The notes: generated by a model from the sequence alone, not told the origin. A stretch of DNA of 64,000 bases from Bradyrhizobium mercantei (GCF_001982635.1 NZ_MKFI01000001.1:1134891-1198890), one strand, 5' to 3'. Numbered from the stretch's first letter, positions 24,243 through 32,942 are shown. A program made the numbers and translations.

Positions 24243-24845
24243 ATGAAATACCTTGCTTTTGCAACAATCGTTATGGCGCTTGCCGGCGCAAATCCTGGTC
24301 AGGCCGGCGCCGAGACGATCAGCAGCAGCTACACCTCGACCGCACCGAAGGCCTGCCGCACGATCGGCAAGCCCAACGAGGAGGACGGCGGCACCACGCG
24401 GGTCTGCCCGGGAAAATCCGGCCTTGTGGTGCTGATCAACGAGGGCGATCTGCGCGAAGTGGTCTCGGTCGGCCGAAACCAGGCGGCCGCAGCCAGGGAA
24501 CCGGCGGCGCAGGCCTGGTTCGGCCCGTTCAGTTCGACCGGCGATACCGTCGAATGGCGTGCAGCCGGCAGCAAACCGTTCGCAATCATCCAGCGCTGGC
24601 AGATCGCCGACAACAGCGAGCAGGACAAACGCGGCAGCCCGGTCTCGCGGACGATGCTCGCGGTGACGCGGCTGCCGCCGGGTGATGTCTGTCATGTCGC
24701 CTATGTCGACGTCGCCGCCAATCCCAACGCCAACGCGCTGGCGCGGCAGGCCGCCGACGACTTCGCCCGCGATTTCAAATGCGGCACGGACCAGGTGAAG
24801 ACGATCGGCCAGAGCGGTCGCACCACGGCACTGACGAAACGCTAG
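24243..24845 (+). CDS. Exported hypothetical protein (200 aa)
   Basis: A 200-residue exported protein with signal peptide (residues 1-22, ending QAGA or GAE). The mature part contains SSSYTSTAPKACRTIGKP, VCPGKSGLVVLINEGDLREVVSVGR, and PGDVCHVAYVDVAANPNANALAR. There are four cysteines after the signal (PKACRT, TRVCPG, GDVCHV, DFKCGT) that could pair as two disulfides. No enzymatic motif is recognised. It is probably periplasmic. It is the last gene before the inverted-repeat element; its stop codon is 45 bp left of the element's left end and is not disrupted. Confidence 0.65.
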   Translation: MKYLAFATIVMALAGANPGQAGAETISSSYTSTAPKACRTIGKPNEEDGGTTRVCPGKSGLVVLINEGDLREVVSVGRNQAAAAREPAAQAWFGPFSSTGDTVEWRAAGSKPFAIIQRWQIADNSEQDKRGSPVSRTMLAVTRLPPGDVCHVAYVDVAANPNANALARQAADDFARDFKCGTDQVKTIGQSGRTTALTKR

Positions 24846-24890
24846 GTAGAGCAAGATGAGTTTGGACCGAATCGGTTCGACCACACACGA

Positions 24891-27800
24891 GGTATGGTGA
24901 TATCCCAAATTTAGGCCAGTTTTGACCTGACGGCCATCGCGCGATATTTCGGATATTCGGAATATCTAGTTTCGTCGCTATCAACGGATGTTATCGTTTT
25001 TCCAAATGACAGTGAGAGCCTATGCTCACCGGTTTCTCGTGGTTGAATTGGTTAGGCAGATTGGCTTTCCGGCAATCTATTTCTTTCGGGAGCAAGCCGA
25101 AGCTGGAGGCTTGATGTCTCAGGCGGAGCAGGAGCGCCACCATGGATGTCGGAGATTGGCTGCGAGGCCTCGGTCTCGAACGGTATGAGGTGGCATTCCG
25201 CGAGAATGAGATCGATGAGCGAGTTCTACCGAGCCTTACGCAGGAGGACTTGAAAGAACTTGGCGTTGGCCCTGTCGGCCACCGCCGGTTACTCCTTGAA
25301 GCTATTGCCGCGCTGCGCACCGACGCGACTGGCAACCCGCCCTCCGCCGACCGGGCGAACACTCCCGATGCTCTTGACCTCCCTCCCGAGGACCGCGCTG
25401 AACGTCGCCAAGTCACTGTGATGTTTTCAGACTTGGTCGGATCAACGGCGCTGTCGGCGCGCATGGACCCAGAGGATATGCGGGAAATCATCACCGCCTA
25501 TCAGGGTGTCGTGGCAGAAACCATAGGTCGTTTCGAAGGCTTCGTTGCAAAGTACATGGGCGACGGGGTGCTTGTGTATTTCGGCTACCCTCACGCCCAC
25601 GAGGACGACGCCGAGCGGGCCTTGCGTGCGGGGCTGGAATTGGTGGCTGCCGTAAGTGGTCTGAAGACCAACGCTCCGCTAAAAACGCGGGTTGGGATTG
25701 CCACTGGACTGGTGGTCGTCGGCGATTTAGTCGGGTCGGGCGCCTCTCAGGAGCAAGCAATCGTCGGCGATACACCGAACCTCGCGGCGCGCCTGCAGGG
25801 CGTTGCCGTGCCGAACAGCGTAGTGATTGCCGAGAGTACGCGCAAGCTCGTGGGCAGCTTGTTCGAGCTTGAAGACCTTGGGCCAAAGGAACTCAAGGGT
25901 ATCACTGGGCCTACCCGAGCATGGGCGGCACTGCGAGCGGCTTCCGTCGAAGGCCGTTTCGAAGCCATGCACGCAAGCGGCGTCACTGACCTCATTGGAC
26001 GGGAGGAAGAACTCGACTTGCTGCTGCGACGCTGGTCGAAAGCCAAATCAGGCGAGGGACAGGTGGTGTTGCTCTCCGGCGAGGCCGGCATCGGCAAGTC
26101 TCGACTGACGGCCGCACTGCTTGAACGTGTGGCTACCGAGCCGCATACGCGCTTGCGCTATTTCTGCTCGCCGCAGCACACACACACCGCCTTTCATCCA
26201 CTCATCGGCCAGTTCGAACGTGCCGCTGGATTTGCGCATGGCGACTCACCACATTCAAAGCTCGACAAGCTCGATGCGCTGCTGGCGCGGACCTCAACGT
26301 CGAAGCAGGACGCAGCACTATTGGGCGAGATGTTGTCGCTTCCCAACGATAGACGCTATCCCATGCTGGAGCTTGCTCCCCAACAGCGCCGACAGAAGAC
26401 GCTGGAGGCACTCAGTCTGCAACTGGAAACTCTGGCGCGCTTCAACCCGGTGATGATGATTTTTGAGGATGCGCACTGGGCCGACCCCACGAGCCTGGAG
26501 GCGTTCGGTCGCACCGTGGACCGGATCGTGACGCTTCCGGTGCTCTTGATTGTGACGTTTCGGCCGGAGTTTGAGGCGCCCTGGGTGGGACAGCCTCACG
26601 TAACGACGCTTGCCCTCAACAGGCTGGGACATCGTGACATCGGCAGCATGATTGACCGCGTCATCGGCAACAGCTTGCTCCCGGCAAACATCAGACAAGA
26701 CATCATCGAGCGCACTGACGGCATTCCATTGTTCGTCGAGGAGATGACAAAGGCGGTGCTTGAGGCCAGGAGCGAGCCAGAAGCGATGCAGATTGCGGCC
26801 GCAGTTCCCTCGTTGGCGCCGGCGGTGCCTGCGAGCCTGCATGCTTCCCTGATGGCGCGGCTGGACCGGCTCGGCTCCGCCGCAAAGGAGGTGGCACAGA
26901 TCGGGGCGGCGATCGGTCGTGAGTTCTCTCATGGGCTGTTGGCGGCCGTGGTGAACAAGCCGGAGGAGGAACTCGCCTCGTCGCTCGACCGTCTGAACCG
27001 AGCCGGCTTGCTTTTCCGCAAGGACGTGCCGCCGCATGCGACCTACTTGTTCAAGCACGCCCTGGTGCGAGACGCCGCCTATGGCACCTTGCTGCGCCAG
27101 CCGAGACGGGCACTGCACGCTCGTATCGCCGAACGTCTCAACAGCGAGTTCCGTGACATTGCCGAGAACCAGCCGGAGATACTCGCGCGTCACTACACTG
27201 AGGCGGGGTTGATCGAAAAAGCCGCCAACCTTTGGGGCAAGGCGGGTTACCGTTCACTGGAGCGCTCGGCGCTCGTGGAAGGAGTAGCGCAGCTAACCCG
27301 CGCACTTGATCAGATCGCAGGCTTACCCGGGACGGCGGCGCTGCGCCAAGAGCAAATCAGGCTTCAGGTCGCGCTCGTAACCCCGCTCCTCCATGTGAAA
27401 GGCTATGCCGCACCGGAGACCAAGGCGGCGGCGGAACGCGCTCGTCTTTTGATCGAACAGGCTGAAGCACTCGGCAACCCTCCCGAAGACCCACTCATGT
27501 TGTTTTCGGCTCTCTACGGGGTGTGGACCGCGAACTATGTGGCATCCAATTGCCATGCCATGCGAGAGCTTTCGGCGGAGTTTCTCGCCCTCGCCGAGAA
27601 GCAGGGGACCACGGCTGCGCTCCTGATCGCAAATCGAATCGTAGGAATTTCCTTGGCTTGTACAGGTGATATCGCAGAAGGACGATCACACCTTGATCAG
27701 GCGCTTAGGCTTTATGATCCTGACGAGCATCGTTCGCTGGCGGCGCGTTTTGGCGTAGACAGCAGGGTCTCGGTATTGTCGTATCGGTCATGGGCTCTTT

Positions 27801-28722
27801 GGTTTCTAGGCTATCCGGCGGCGGCCATTGAAGACGCGCACCACGCGATCAAGGATGCGCGTGAGATTGGTCAGGCTGCCACGCTGATTTACGCGTTGGG
27901 GCATGCGACGTTCACCTATCTTCATTGCGGAAGCTTCACGAAAGCTAGCGAGGCCATTGATGAACTCGGCGCGCTCGTTGATGAAACAGGTTCTCTCCAT
28001 TGGAAGCCGCACGAAACGATGAGTCGAGGCTGGCTTTTCGCCGTGACCGGTAAGCCTTCCGATGCAATCCAAATGATTGCCTCTGGGATCACCGCCTACC
28101 GATCCACTGGAGCGGAAGTGTGGGTTTCTTTTTACCTGTCATGTCTCGCGAGAGCCCATGCCGAACTTGATCAGCTCAGCGACGCGTCTCACTGCAGCGG
28201 GGAAGCCTTCGACGCGGTGAGCGCAACCAATGAACGATGGTGGGAGCCCGAGGTTCACCGCAGTGCAGGGGAAATAGCACTCAGAACTCCGCAGCCAGAC
28301 GTCGGGAGGGCTGAGGCCTCTTTCAACCTTGCGCTCGGGATTGCCCGATCACAGCAGGCAAAATCGTGGGAGCTACGCGCGGCCATGAGCATGGCGCGGC
28401 TCTGGCGCAATCAAGGGAGACGGCAACAAGCTCGCGAACTGCTTGCTCCAGTCTACGGCTGGTTCACCGAGGGGTTTGACACGGTGGATTTGAAACAGGC
28501 CAAGGCTCTGCTCGCCGATTTGACGACTTGAACGACTTCCGCACCTAGCCCATCACTAACCTGCATTTCTGATCGCAATGTACTTCCGTTGCCAATGACA
28601 ACTGTTTTCCGACAAGCATGCCGCGATGAGAAAGCATGACGGATTCGATTTTCCGGATACCCGATTCTCGTGGCAATGGTCGTCACGTCAAAACTGGCCT
28701 AAATTTGGGATATCACTATACC
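24891..28722. mobile_element. 3.8-kb transposon-like unit bounded by long terminal inverted repeats
   Basis: The left end (24891-24940) and the reverse complement of the right end (28673-28722) match at 46 of 50 positions. A 30-base uninterrupted match (24897-24926 and 28687-28716) includes GTGATATCCCAAATTTAGG. Weaker similarity continues to about 75 bp. The unit contains one gene (25142-28531) and no transposase. No clean target duplication is visible. Codon use and base composition inside are less GC-rich than in the neighbours. It could be a non-autonomous transposon or a passenger element moved in trans. I cannot assign it to a family by eye. Confidence 0.75.
25142..28531 (+). CDS. SAM-domain class III adenylyl cyclase with AAA/STAND-type ATPase and TPR-like region
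   Basis: A 1129-residue multidomain protein. SAM domain: 1-58. Class III cyclase domain: about 85-255, with metal-binding Asp97 (FSDLVGS) and Asp141 (KYMGDGV), adenine-specifying Lys137 and Asp210, and transition-state residues Asn213 and Arg217 (GDTPNLAARL), so it should use ATP. ATPase domain: from about 283, with Walker A GEAGIGKS (313-320) and a Walker B-like MMIFEDAHWADPTS. The C-terminal third is a helical TPR-like array. Such proteins couple signal or partner sensing to cAMP formation. It is the only gene in the inverted-repeat element at 24891-28722, an uncommon location for a cyclase. Confidence 0.9.
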   Translation: MDVGDWLRGLGLERYEVAFRENEIDERVLPSLTQEDLKELGVGPVGHRRLLLEAIAALRTDATGNPPSADRANTPDALDLPPEDRAERRQVTVMFSDLVGSTALSARMDPEDMREIITAYQGVVAETIGRFEGFVAKYMGDGVLVYFGYPHAHEDDAERALRAGLELVAAVSGLKTNAPLKTRVGIATGLVVVGDLVGSGASQEQAIVGDTPNLAARLQGVAVPNSVVIAESTRKLVGSLFELEDLGPKELKGITGPTRAWAALRAASVEGRFEAMHASGVTDLIGREEELDLLLRRWSKAKSGEGQVVLLSGEAGIGKSRLTAALLERVATEPHTRLRYFCSPQHTHTAFHPLIGQFERAAGFAHGDSPHSKLDKLDALLARTSTSKQDAALLGEMLSLPNDRRYPMLELAPQQRRQKTLEALSLQLETLARFNPVMMIFEDAHWADPTSLEAFGRTVDRIVTLPVLLIVTFRPEFEAPWVGQPHVTTLALNRLGHRDIGSMIDRVIGNSLLPANIRQDIIERTDGIPLFVEEMTKAVLEARSEPEAMQIAAAVPSLAPAVPASLHASLMARLDRLGSAAKEVAQIGAAIGREFSHGLLAAVVNKPEEELASSLDRLNRAGLLFRKDVPPHATYLFKHALVRDAAYGTLLRQPRRALHARIAERLNSEFRDIAENQPEILARHYTEAGLIEKAANLWGKAGYRSLERSALVEGVAQLTRALDQIAGLPGTAALRQEQIRLQVALVTPLLHVKGYAAPETKAAAERARLLIEQAEALGNPPEDPLMLFSALYGVWTANYVASNCHAMRELSAEFLALAEKQGTTAALLIANRIVGISLACTGDIAEGRSHLDQALRLYDPDEHRSLAARFGVDSRVSVLSYRSWALWFLGYPAAAIEDAHHAIKDAREIGQAATLIYALGHATFTYLHCGSFTKASEAIDELGALVDETGSLHWKPHETMSRGWLFAVTGKPSDAIQMIASGITAYRSTGAEVWVSFYLSCLARAHAELDQLSDASHCSGEAFDAVSATNERWWEPEVHRSAGEIALRTPQPDVGRAEASFNLALGIARSQQAKSWELRAAMSMARLWRNQGRRQQARELLAPVYGWFTEGFDTVDLKQAKALLADLTT

Positions 28723-28743
28723 CCCTCCCCATCGGGGAGAGGT
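28723..28743. repeat. Short palindromic repeat next to the element's right end
   Basis: CTCCCCATCGGGGAG with a following AGGTG forms a short palindrome just outside the right inverted repeat. It resembles the larger palindrome at 54391-54414 (CACCTCTCCCGATC and its complement). The right end of the transposon-like unit therefore abuts a member of a common interspersed repeat family. Confidence 0.5.
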
Positions 28744-28764
28744 GAAACTGGCTGTTGATCTAGC

Positions 28765-29490
28765 TCAACCTAACGGCGGCTGCCGGCGCGCGTTCAACCG
28801 CAGCATCGCGGTCAACAGCGTCTCTACCGATGTGCCCTCGGGCGCGCGATCCAGAATCGTCTTGAGGCGTCCGTCGAGCATCAGCATGGTGAAGCCATGC
28901 ACCAGCGACCAGGCGGACGCGATCGCGGCGGCCTGGTCCAACGTCAGCTGCTCCTTGGAGATCTGCTCGTGCCGGCTGGCCCCGACGCCGCGGGTCAGCC
29001 CTGCGAACGAAGCTTCGGATGCCTCGTGCAGCGACGGCCGCGAATGATCGAGCCGCTCGCTGCGGAACATCAGCCCATACATGCCGGGATGCGCCTGCGC
29101 ATAGGCGACATAGGCCTTGGCGCTCGCCACGCCCTTTTCGGGCGGCGTCGCCGCTGAAGCGTCCGCCGCGGCCATCGCCTGGCCGAATTGCCGGAAACCG
29201 ATCGCCGCGAGTTCGCTGAGCAATCCGGTCAGATCGCCGAAATGATGCGTGGGCGCGGCGTGCGACACGCCGGCCTCGCGCGCGACCGCACGCAAGGTCA
29301 GTCCGGCCAGACCGTCACGCTCGAGCACGCGCTCGGCCGCCTTGAGCAGCGCCTCGTGCAGATCGCCGTGATGATACGGCGCGTCATTGGTCCGGCGCCG
29401 CGGTGCCGGACGATCGGTTGCTCGCGCAACCCGGCGGGTCGGAGCCCGTGCAGGGCGAGCCGCCTTGTTTTCCTTGGATAATCTTGCCAT
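28765..29490 (-). CDS. TetR-family regulator (likely WHG-type C-terminal domain)
   Basis: A 241-residue TetR regulator with a basic N-terminal extension (residues 1-36, Arg/Pro-rich). The HTH is clear: YHHGDLHEALLKAAERVL, then LTLRAVAREAGVSHAAPTHHF. The C-terminal half contains GMYGLMFRSE and AWSLVHGFTML, typical of the WHG type of TetR ligand domain. It is divergent from a carotenoid oxygenase. Two inverted repeats lie in the gap, one of which (29564-29582) is a perfect ATCTTTAC-N3-GTAAAGAT. The same elements recur before the membrane protein operon at 31371. The likely role is repression of both units. Ligand unknown. Confidence 0.9.
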   Translation of the reverse strand: MARLSKENKAARPARAPTRRVARATDRPAPRRRTNDAPYHHGDLHEALLKAAERVLERDGLAGLTLRAVAREAGVSHAAPTHHFGDLTGLLSELAAIGFRQFGQAMAAADASAATPPEKGVASAKAYVAYAQAHPGMYGLMFRSERLDHSRPSLHEASEASFAGLTRGVGASRHEQISKEQLTLDQAAAIASAWSLVHGFTMLMLDGRLKTILDRAPEGTSVETLLTAMLRLNARRQPPLG

Positions 29491-29510
29491 CCGGCTGTTA
29501 TATGTCGCAA

Positions 29511-29582
29511 TTTTTACACTGTAAAGATTTTGCTTGACGATCGAAGGCGTGATCTCTACTGATATCTTTACGATGTAAAGAT
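29511..29582 (+). promoter_or_regulatory. Divergent TetR operator-promoter region before the carotenoid oxygenase
   Basis: Two inverted repeats flank a TTGACG -35 element (29534-29539). The first is TTTAC-ACT-GTAAA (29513-29525). The second is the perfect 19-bp ATCTTTAC-GAT-GTAAAGAT (29564-29582), right after a -10-like TACTGA. The second would cover the start region of the oxygenase transcript. The same order occurs at 31286-31351, so this is a repeated control module. Confidence 0.75.
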
Positions 29583-29603
29583 CATAATGCAGGGAGACGC
29601 GGA

Positions 29604-31007
29604 ATGCTCGACCAGGTCACCTCCAACACGGCGCGGACCAATCTGGCGCCGATCCCGTTTGAAGCCGATGCGCCGTTCCTGAAAGTGTCAGGGGAATTGC
29701 CGCGCGAGCTGAACGGCACGCTCTACCGCAACGGCCCCAATCCGCAGTTCGAGGTGCCGGGCGCGCACTGGTTCGTCGGCGACGGCATGCTGCATGCCTT
29801 TCATCTCGAGAACGGCCGCGCCAGCTACCGCAACCGCTGGGTCCGCACCGCGAAGTGGCAGGCCGAGCACGACGCCGGCCGCGCGCTGTTCGGCGGCTTC
29901 GGCCGCAAGCTGCCGGACGCGCCGGAGACGATCACGACCGATGGCTGCGTCGCCAACACCAACATCATCTACCATGGCGGCAAGCTGCTCGCGCTGGTCG
30001 AGAGCCATTTGCCGACCGAGATCGAACCCGGCACGCTCAATCGCCTCGGCTATTGCGACTACAAGGGCGCGATCTCCGGTCCCTTCTCCGCGCATCCCAA
30101 GATCGACCCGGTCACCGGCGAGATGGTGTTCTTCGGCTACAACGCCGCAGGTCCGCTGACGCCGGCGCTGTCGTACGGAGCGGTGAGTGCGTCCGGCGTG
30201 GTGACGCGGTTCGAACGTTTCGAGGCGCCCTATGCCAGCATGGTGCACGACTTCATCGTCACCGAGAACCATGTGCTGTTTCCGATCCTGCCGATCACTG
30301 GCAGCATGCAGCGCGCGATGCGCGGCCAGGCGCCCTATGCCTGGGAGCCGGAGAAAGGCGCCTATGTCGGCGTGATGAAGCGCAGCGGCTCGTCGAAGGA
30401 TATTGTCTGGTTCCGCGCCGAGACCTGCTATGTCTTCCATGTCATGAACGCGTGGGAAGAAGGCAACCGGATCATCGCGGATGTGATGCAGTTCGAGGAA
30501 GCGCCGCTGTTCGACCATCCCGACGGCTCGCCGACCGATCCGAAGAAGAACCGCGCGCGCTACTGCCGCTGGACCTTCGACCTTGCCGGCAACACCGACC
30601 GCTTTACGCAGACCTATCTCGACGACCTCACCGGCGAATTCCCCCGCGTCGACGATCGCCGCGCCGGACGTGCCAGCAATCACGGCTGGTACGCCTGCGC
30701 CAACCCCGACCTGCCGATGTTCGGTGCGCTGTCCGGCATCGTGCATGTCGACGGCCGTGGCAAGCGGCTCGGCCACTATCTCCTGCCCGCCGGCGACACG
30801 ATCTCCGAGCCGGTCTTTGTCGAGCGCAGTCCTGACGCCGCGGAAGGCGACGGCTGGCTGCTCGCCGTGGTCTGGCGCGCGCGCGAAAACCGCAGCGACC
30901 TCGCCGTCTTCAACGCGCAGGATGTCGAGGCGGGCCCGGCGGCGCTGGTGCATCTCGGCCACCGAGTGCCGGATGGCTTCCACGGCAATTGGGTGGGCGC
31001 GGAGTAG
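29604..31007 (+). CDS. Carotenoid-oxygenase-family enzyme (carotenoid or stilbene cleavage)
   Basis: A 467-residue seven-bladed propeller non-haem iron oxygenase. The four iron-binding histidines are in place: His164 (SGPFSAHPKID), His215 (ASMVHDFIVTE), His279 (CYVFHVMNAWEEGN) and His460 (PDGFHGNW). The N-terminal LNGTLYRNGPNPQFE and WFVGDGMLHAFHL are family hallmarks. It has no membrane segment and is cytoplasmic. The substrate may be a carotenoid, retinoid or lignostilbene-type compound; the sequence does not decide. Expression is probably controlled by the divergent TetR protein. Confidence 0.9.
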   Translation: MLDQVTSNTARTNLAPIPFEADAPFLKVSGELPRELNGTLYRNGPNPQFEVPGAHWFVGDGMLHAFHLENGRASYRNRWVRTAKWQAEHDAGRALFGGFGRKLPDAPETITTDGCVANTNIIYHGGKLLALVESHLPTEIEPGTLNRLGYCDYKGAISGPFSAHPKIDPVTGEMVFFGYNAAGPLTPALSYGAVSASGVVTRFERFEAPYASMVHDFIVTENHVLFPILPITGSMQRAMRGQAPYAWEPEKGAYVGVMKRSGSSKDIVWFRAETCYVFHVMNAWEEGNRIIADVMQFEEAPLFDHPDGSPTDPKKNRARYCRWTFDLAGNTDRFTQTYLDDLTGEFPRVDDRRAGRASNHGWYACANPDLPMFGALSGIVHVDGRGKRLGHYLLPAGDTISEPVFVERSPDAAEGDGWLLAVVWRARENRSDLAVFNAQDVEAGPAALVHLGHRVPDGFHGNWVGAE

Positions 31008-31052
31008 CAGCCTATCGCCGTTTGCTCCCATTCGGTCGAAGTGTCTCCACAC

Positions 31053-31207
31053 CGTCATGCCCGGCCCCGTGGCCGCCTTCGCTAAAGCTTCGGCGAGCCC
31101 GGGACACAGCCCGGCGAAGCCTTGGCGTAGCCGGCTGCCGGGCATCCACGTCTTTGTCGCCGGTTGCACGAAAGCCGTGGATGGCCGGGACAAGCCCGGC
31201 CATGACG
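31053..31207. repeat. Palindromic interspersed repeat (CGTCATGCCCGG type)
   Basis: The ends CGTCATGCCCGG and CCGGCCATGACG are complementary in the outer arms, and the interior has GCCCGG hairpins around TCGGCGAGCCCGGG. A shorter copy of the same family is at 39117-39195. It is a typical rhizobial REP-like element. Confidence 0.8.
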
Positions 31208-31285
31208 CAGCAAGAACCAAAGCAACGCCAAACCGGCATATCAATCTGAAAACACTTACCTTTTCATTCGCGCATCACGATTCTG

Positions 31286-31351
31286 ACACTGTAAAGATTT
31301 CGCTTGACGCCTCTCCTGCCCGCCTCTAGGGTATCTTTACGGTGTAAAGAT
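31286..31351 (+). promoter_or_regulatory. Second copy of the TetR operator-promoter module
   Basis: ACACTGTAAAGATTT with CGCTTGACG reproduces the module at 29516-29539 almost exactly. After 17 bp comes TAGGGT, then ATCTTTAC-GGT-GTAAAGAT (31333-31351), the same 8-bp arms with a 3-bp spacer. It lies 19 bp before the membrane protein gene at 31371. The left upstream half-site is degenerate. Confidence 0.75.
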
Positions 31352-31370
31352 TAGCCCTTTGAGGCTCCCA

Positions 31371-31946
31371 ATGACGATCTTCCTGATCCTCGCTCCCTAC
31401 GGCGCCTTCGCCACGCTGATGCTGCTGACCTCGGCCACGGTGAGCCTGCTCTGCGCCGCGCTGATCTGCCTTGCCGTCATCGCGTTCGATATCGCGCGCG
31501 GCCGCAGCATCAAGATCCTCGGCCTCGGCTCGGTGATCGTGTTTACCGCGGTCGGCTTCTATCTCACCTTCGTCGATGCGACGCCGAGCAGCATCGCGGT
31601 GAAGATCGCCGTCGATGCCGGCATCCTCGCAGTGTCGTTCGGCTCGATGCTGATAGGACATCCCTTCACGCGGCAATATGCGCTCGAGCAAGTCGATGCC
31701 GAGATTGCGAAGCAGCCGGGCTTCCTCCATGCCAACTATCTGATCACCGGAGCCTGGACTGCGGCGACGCTGTTGATGCTGATCGGCAACATCGCGGTGC
31801 TCTACGTGCCGGCCCTGCCGCTCTGGACCGGCCTCTTGATCGCCTTCGCCGCACGCAACGCCGCGGTCGGCTTCACCCGCTGGTATCCGCAATATCGCGC
31901 GGCCAAGTACGGCACGCCGCCGGCCGGCGCGCTGCCCTCACGCTAG
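31371..31946 (+). CDS. Integral membrane protein, probable TetR target (191 aa)
   Basis: A 191-residue hydrophobic protein with about six predicted membrane helices. Segments such as LILAPYGAFATLMLLTSATVS, LIGHPFTRQYALEQV and FTRWYPQYRAAKYG are visible. No known transporter or enzyme motif is recognised. The ATG at 31371 has a TTGAGG ribosome site; a TTG at 31359 is in frame but less likely. A TetR operator module precedes it, and a YciB-family gene follows with no gap, so both are likely expressed together when the carotenoid oxygenase is. Confidence 0.65.
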   Translation: MTIFLILAPYGAFATLMLLTSATVSLLCAALICLAVIAFDIARGRSIKILGLGSVIVFTAVGFYLTFVDATPSSIAVKIAVDAGILAVSFGSMLIGHPFTRQYALEQVDAEIAKQPGFLHANYLITGAWTAATLLMLIGNIAVLYVPALPLWTGLLIAFAARNAAVGFTRWYPQYRAAKYGTPPAGALPSR

Positions 31947-32000
31947 ATGCTGCCGCAACTGCTTCACAACGATCATCACGAGGAAACGGACACCACGACG

Positions 32001-32549
32001 ATGAAGAGCGTATTTGCCAGGCTCGCGAGCGACTTCCTCTCCACCATCGTATTCCTGGTGGTCTATCTCGTCACCGACAACGTCCTGATCGCCACTGGCG
32101 TTGCGATCGCGGGTGCGATCGCGCAAGTGGTCTATGCGCGCATCAAGGGACAGGCGCTCGGCTACATGACCTGGGCGAGCCTTGGGCTGGTGATCGTGCT
32201 GGGCGGCGCGACGCTTCTCACCAACGATCCGCGCTTCGTGCTGGCGAAGCCCGCGATTGGTCACATCGCGATCGGCGCGATCATGCTCAAACGCGGCTGG
32301 ATGCTGCGCTATCTGCCGCCGATCGTGACCGAGACCATTCCGGAATACGCCACCCTCGCCGGCTACGCCTGGGCCGGGCTGATGTTCATCCTCGCCGCCG
32401 GCACGGTCGCGGCGACCGGCGACATGAAGCTGTGGGCGTTCTACGTGTCGGTGGTGCTCGTCGGCGCCAAGATCGCCGCCTTCGCGATCCAGTATGTCGC
32501 GTTCCGCTTCCTGATCGGAAACCGGCTGCGCGCCGCAGCCGCGAACTAG
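32001..32549 (+). CDS. YciB/intracellular-septation-family membrane protein
   Basis: A 182-residue membrane protein with five predicted helices that fits the YciB family, implicated in envelope and septation functions. The N-terminus reads FARLASDFLSTIVFLVVYLVTDN, followed by VVYARIKG and GGATLLTNDPRF, both family-like. The start is placed at 32001 because the domain begins there. An ATG at 31947, directly after the stop of the preceding gene, would add 18 residues. It likely shares the transcript of the preceding membrane gene. Why it would be controlled by a TetR regulator beside a carotenoid oxygenase is unclear. Confidence 0.7.
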   Translation: MKSVFARLASDFLSTIVFLVVYLVTDNVLIATGVAIAGAIAQVVYARIKGQALGYMTWASLGLVIVLGGATLLTNDPRFVLAKPAIGHIAIGAIMLKRGWMLRYLPPIVTETIPEYATLAGYAWAGLMFILAAGTVAATGDMKLWAFYVSVVLVGAKIAAFAIQYVAFRFLIGNRLRAAAAN

Positions 32550-32609
32550 GCGTGCGCGGCAAGATGAGCTATACCCGCGCTCGCTCTAAATAACCGAGGG
32601 GATACATCA

Positions 32610-32906
32610 ATGGCGGTGGACGGAAACTGGAATCTCACGATGACGACGCCGATGGGCGAGCGCAAGGCGACGCTGTCGCTTTCGAGCTCGGGCGGCACGC
32701 TCACCGGCACGCAGGGCGCCGAGGGCAACTCCACCGAAATTTTCGACGGCTCCGTGAACGGCGACGACGTCGCCTGGAAGGTTTCCATCACCAACCCGAT
32801 GCCGCTGACGCTCGAATTCACCGGCAAGGTCGCCGGCGACGGCATCTCCGGCGAGATGGGCATCGGCCCGATGGGCAGCTTTCCCTTCACCGGCACGCGG
32901 GCGTAA
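32610..32906 (+). CDS. Small beta-rich hypothetical protein (98 aa)
   Basis: A 98-residue protein composed of regular strands: GNWNLTMTTPMGERKATLSL, GGTLTGTQGAEG, DVAWKVSITNPMPLTLEFTGKV and GEMGIGPMGSFPFTGTR. The pattern of alternating strands with Gly turns is typical of small calycin-like or beta-sandwich domains. No signal peptide, no Cys, no catalytic motif. The ATG at 32610 begins directly with the first strand. A bidirectional terminator at 32905-32933 starts at its stop codon. Confidence 0.7.
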   Translation: MAVDGNWNLTMTTPMGERKATLSLSSSGGTLTGTQGAEGNSTEIFDGSVNGDDVAWKVSITNPMPLTLEFTGKVAGDGISGEMGIGPMGSFPFTGTRA

Positions 32907-32933
32907 CGCCGGCCGAACACGCAGGCCGGCGTT
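32905..32933. terminator. Bidirectional terminator between convergent genes
   Basis: AACGCCGGCC (32905-32914) and GGCCGGCGTT (32924-32933) form a perfect 10-bp stem with a 9-nt loop. It lies between the gene ending at 32906 (+) and the gene ending at 32943 (-). Confidence 0.75.
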
Positions 32934-32942
32934 ATCGCACAC

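Larger units (their letters stand above)
31008..31370. other. Intergenic region with palindromic repeat and operator module
   Basis: No gene is seen here. From left to right it contains a 155-bp palindromic repeat (31053-31207), then an AT-rich stretch, then a copy of the TetR control module (31286-31351). The second operator ends 19 bp before the ATG at 31371. Confidence 0.8.

Noticed and set aside
24891..24940. The left inverted repeat as an ordinary interspersed palindrome
   Set aside because: It is not self-complementary; its partner is 3.8 kb away in inverted orientation with 46 of 50 identity, so it acts as an element end, not as a local hairpin.
31053..31207. Repeated palindromes as a CRISPR array
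   Set aside because: There is only one palindromic unit per site, with no equal spacers or repeated direct units, and no cas genes are in the window.
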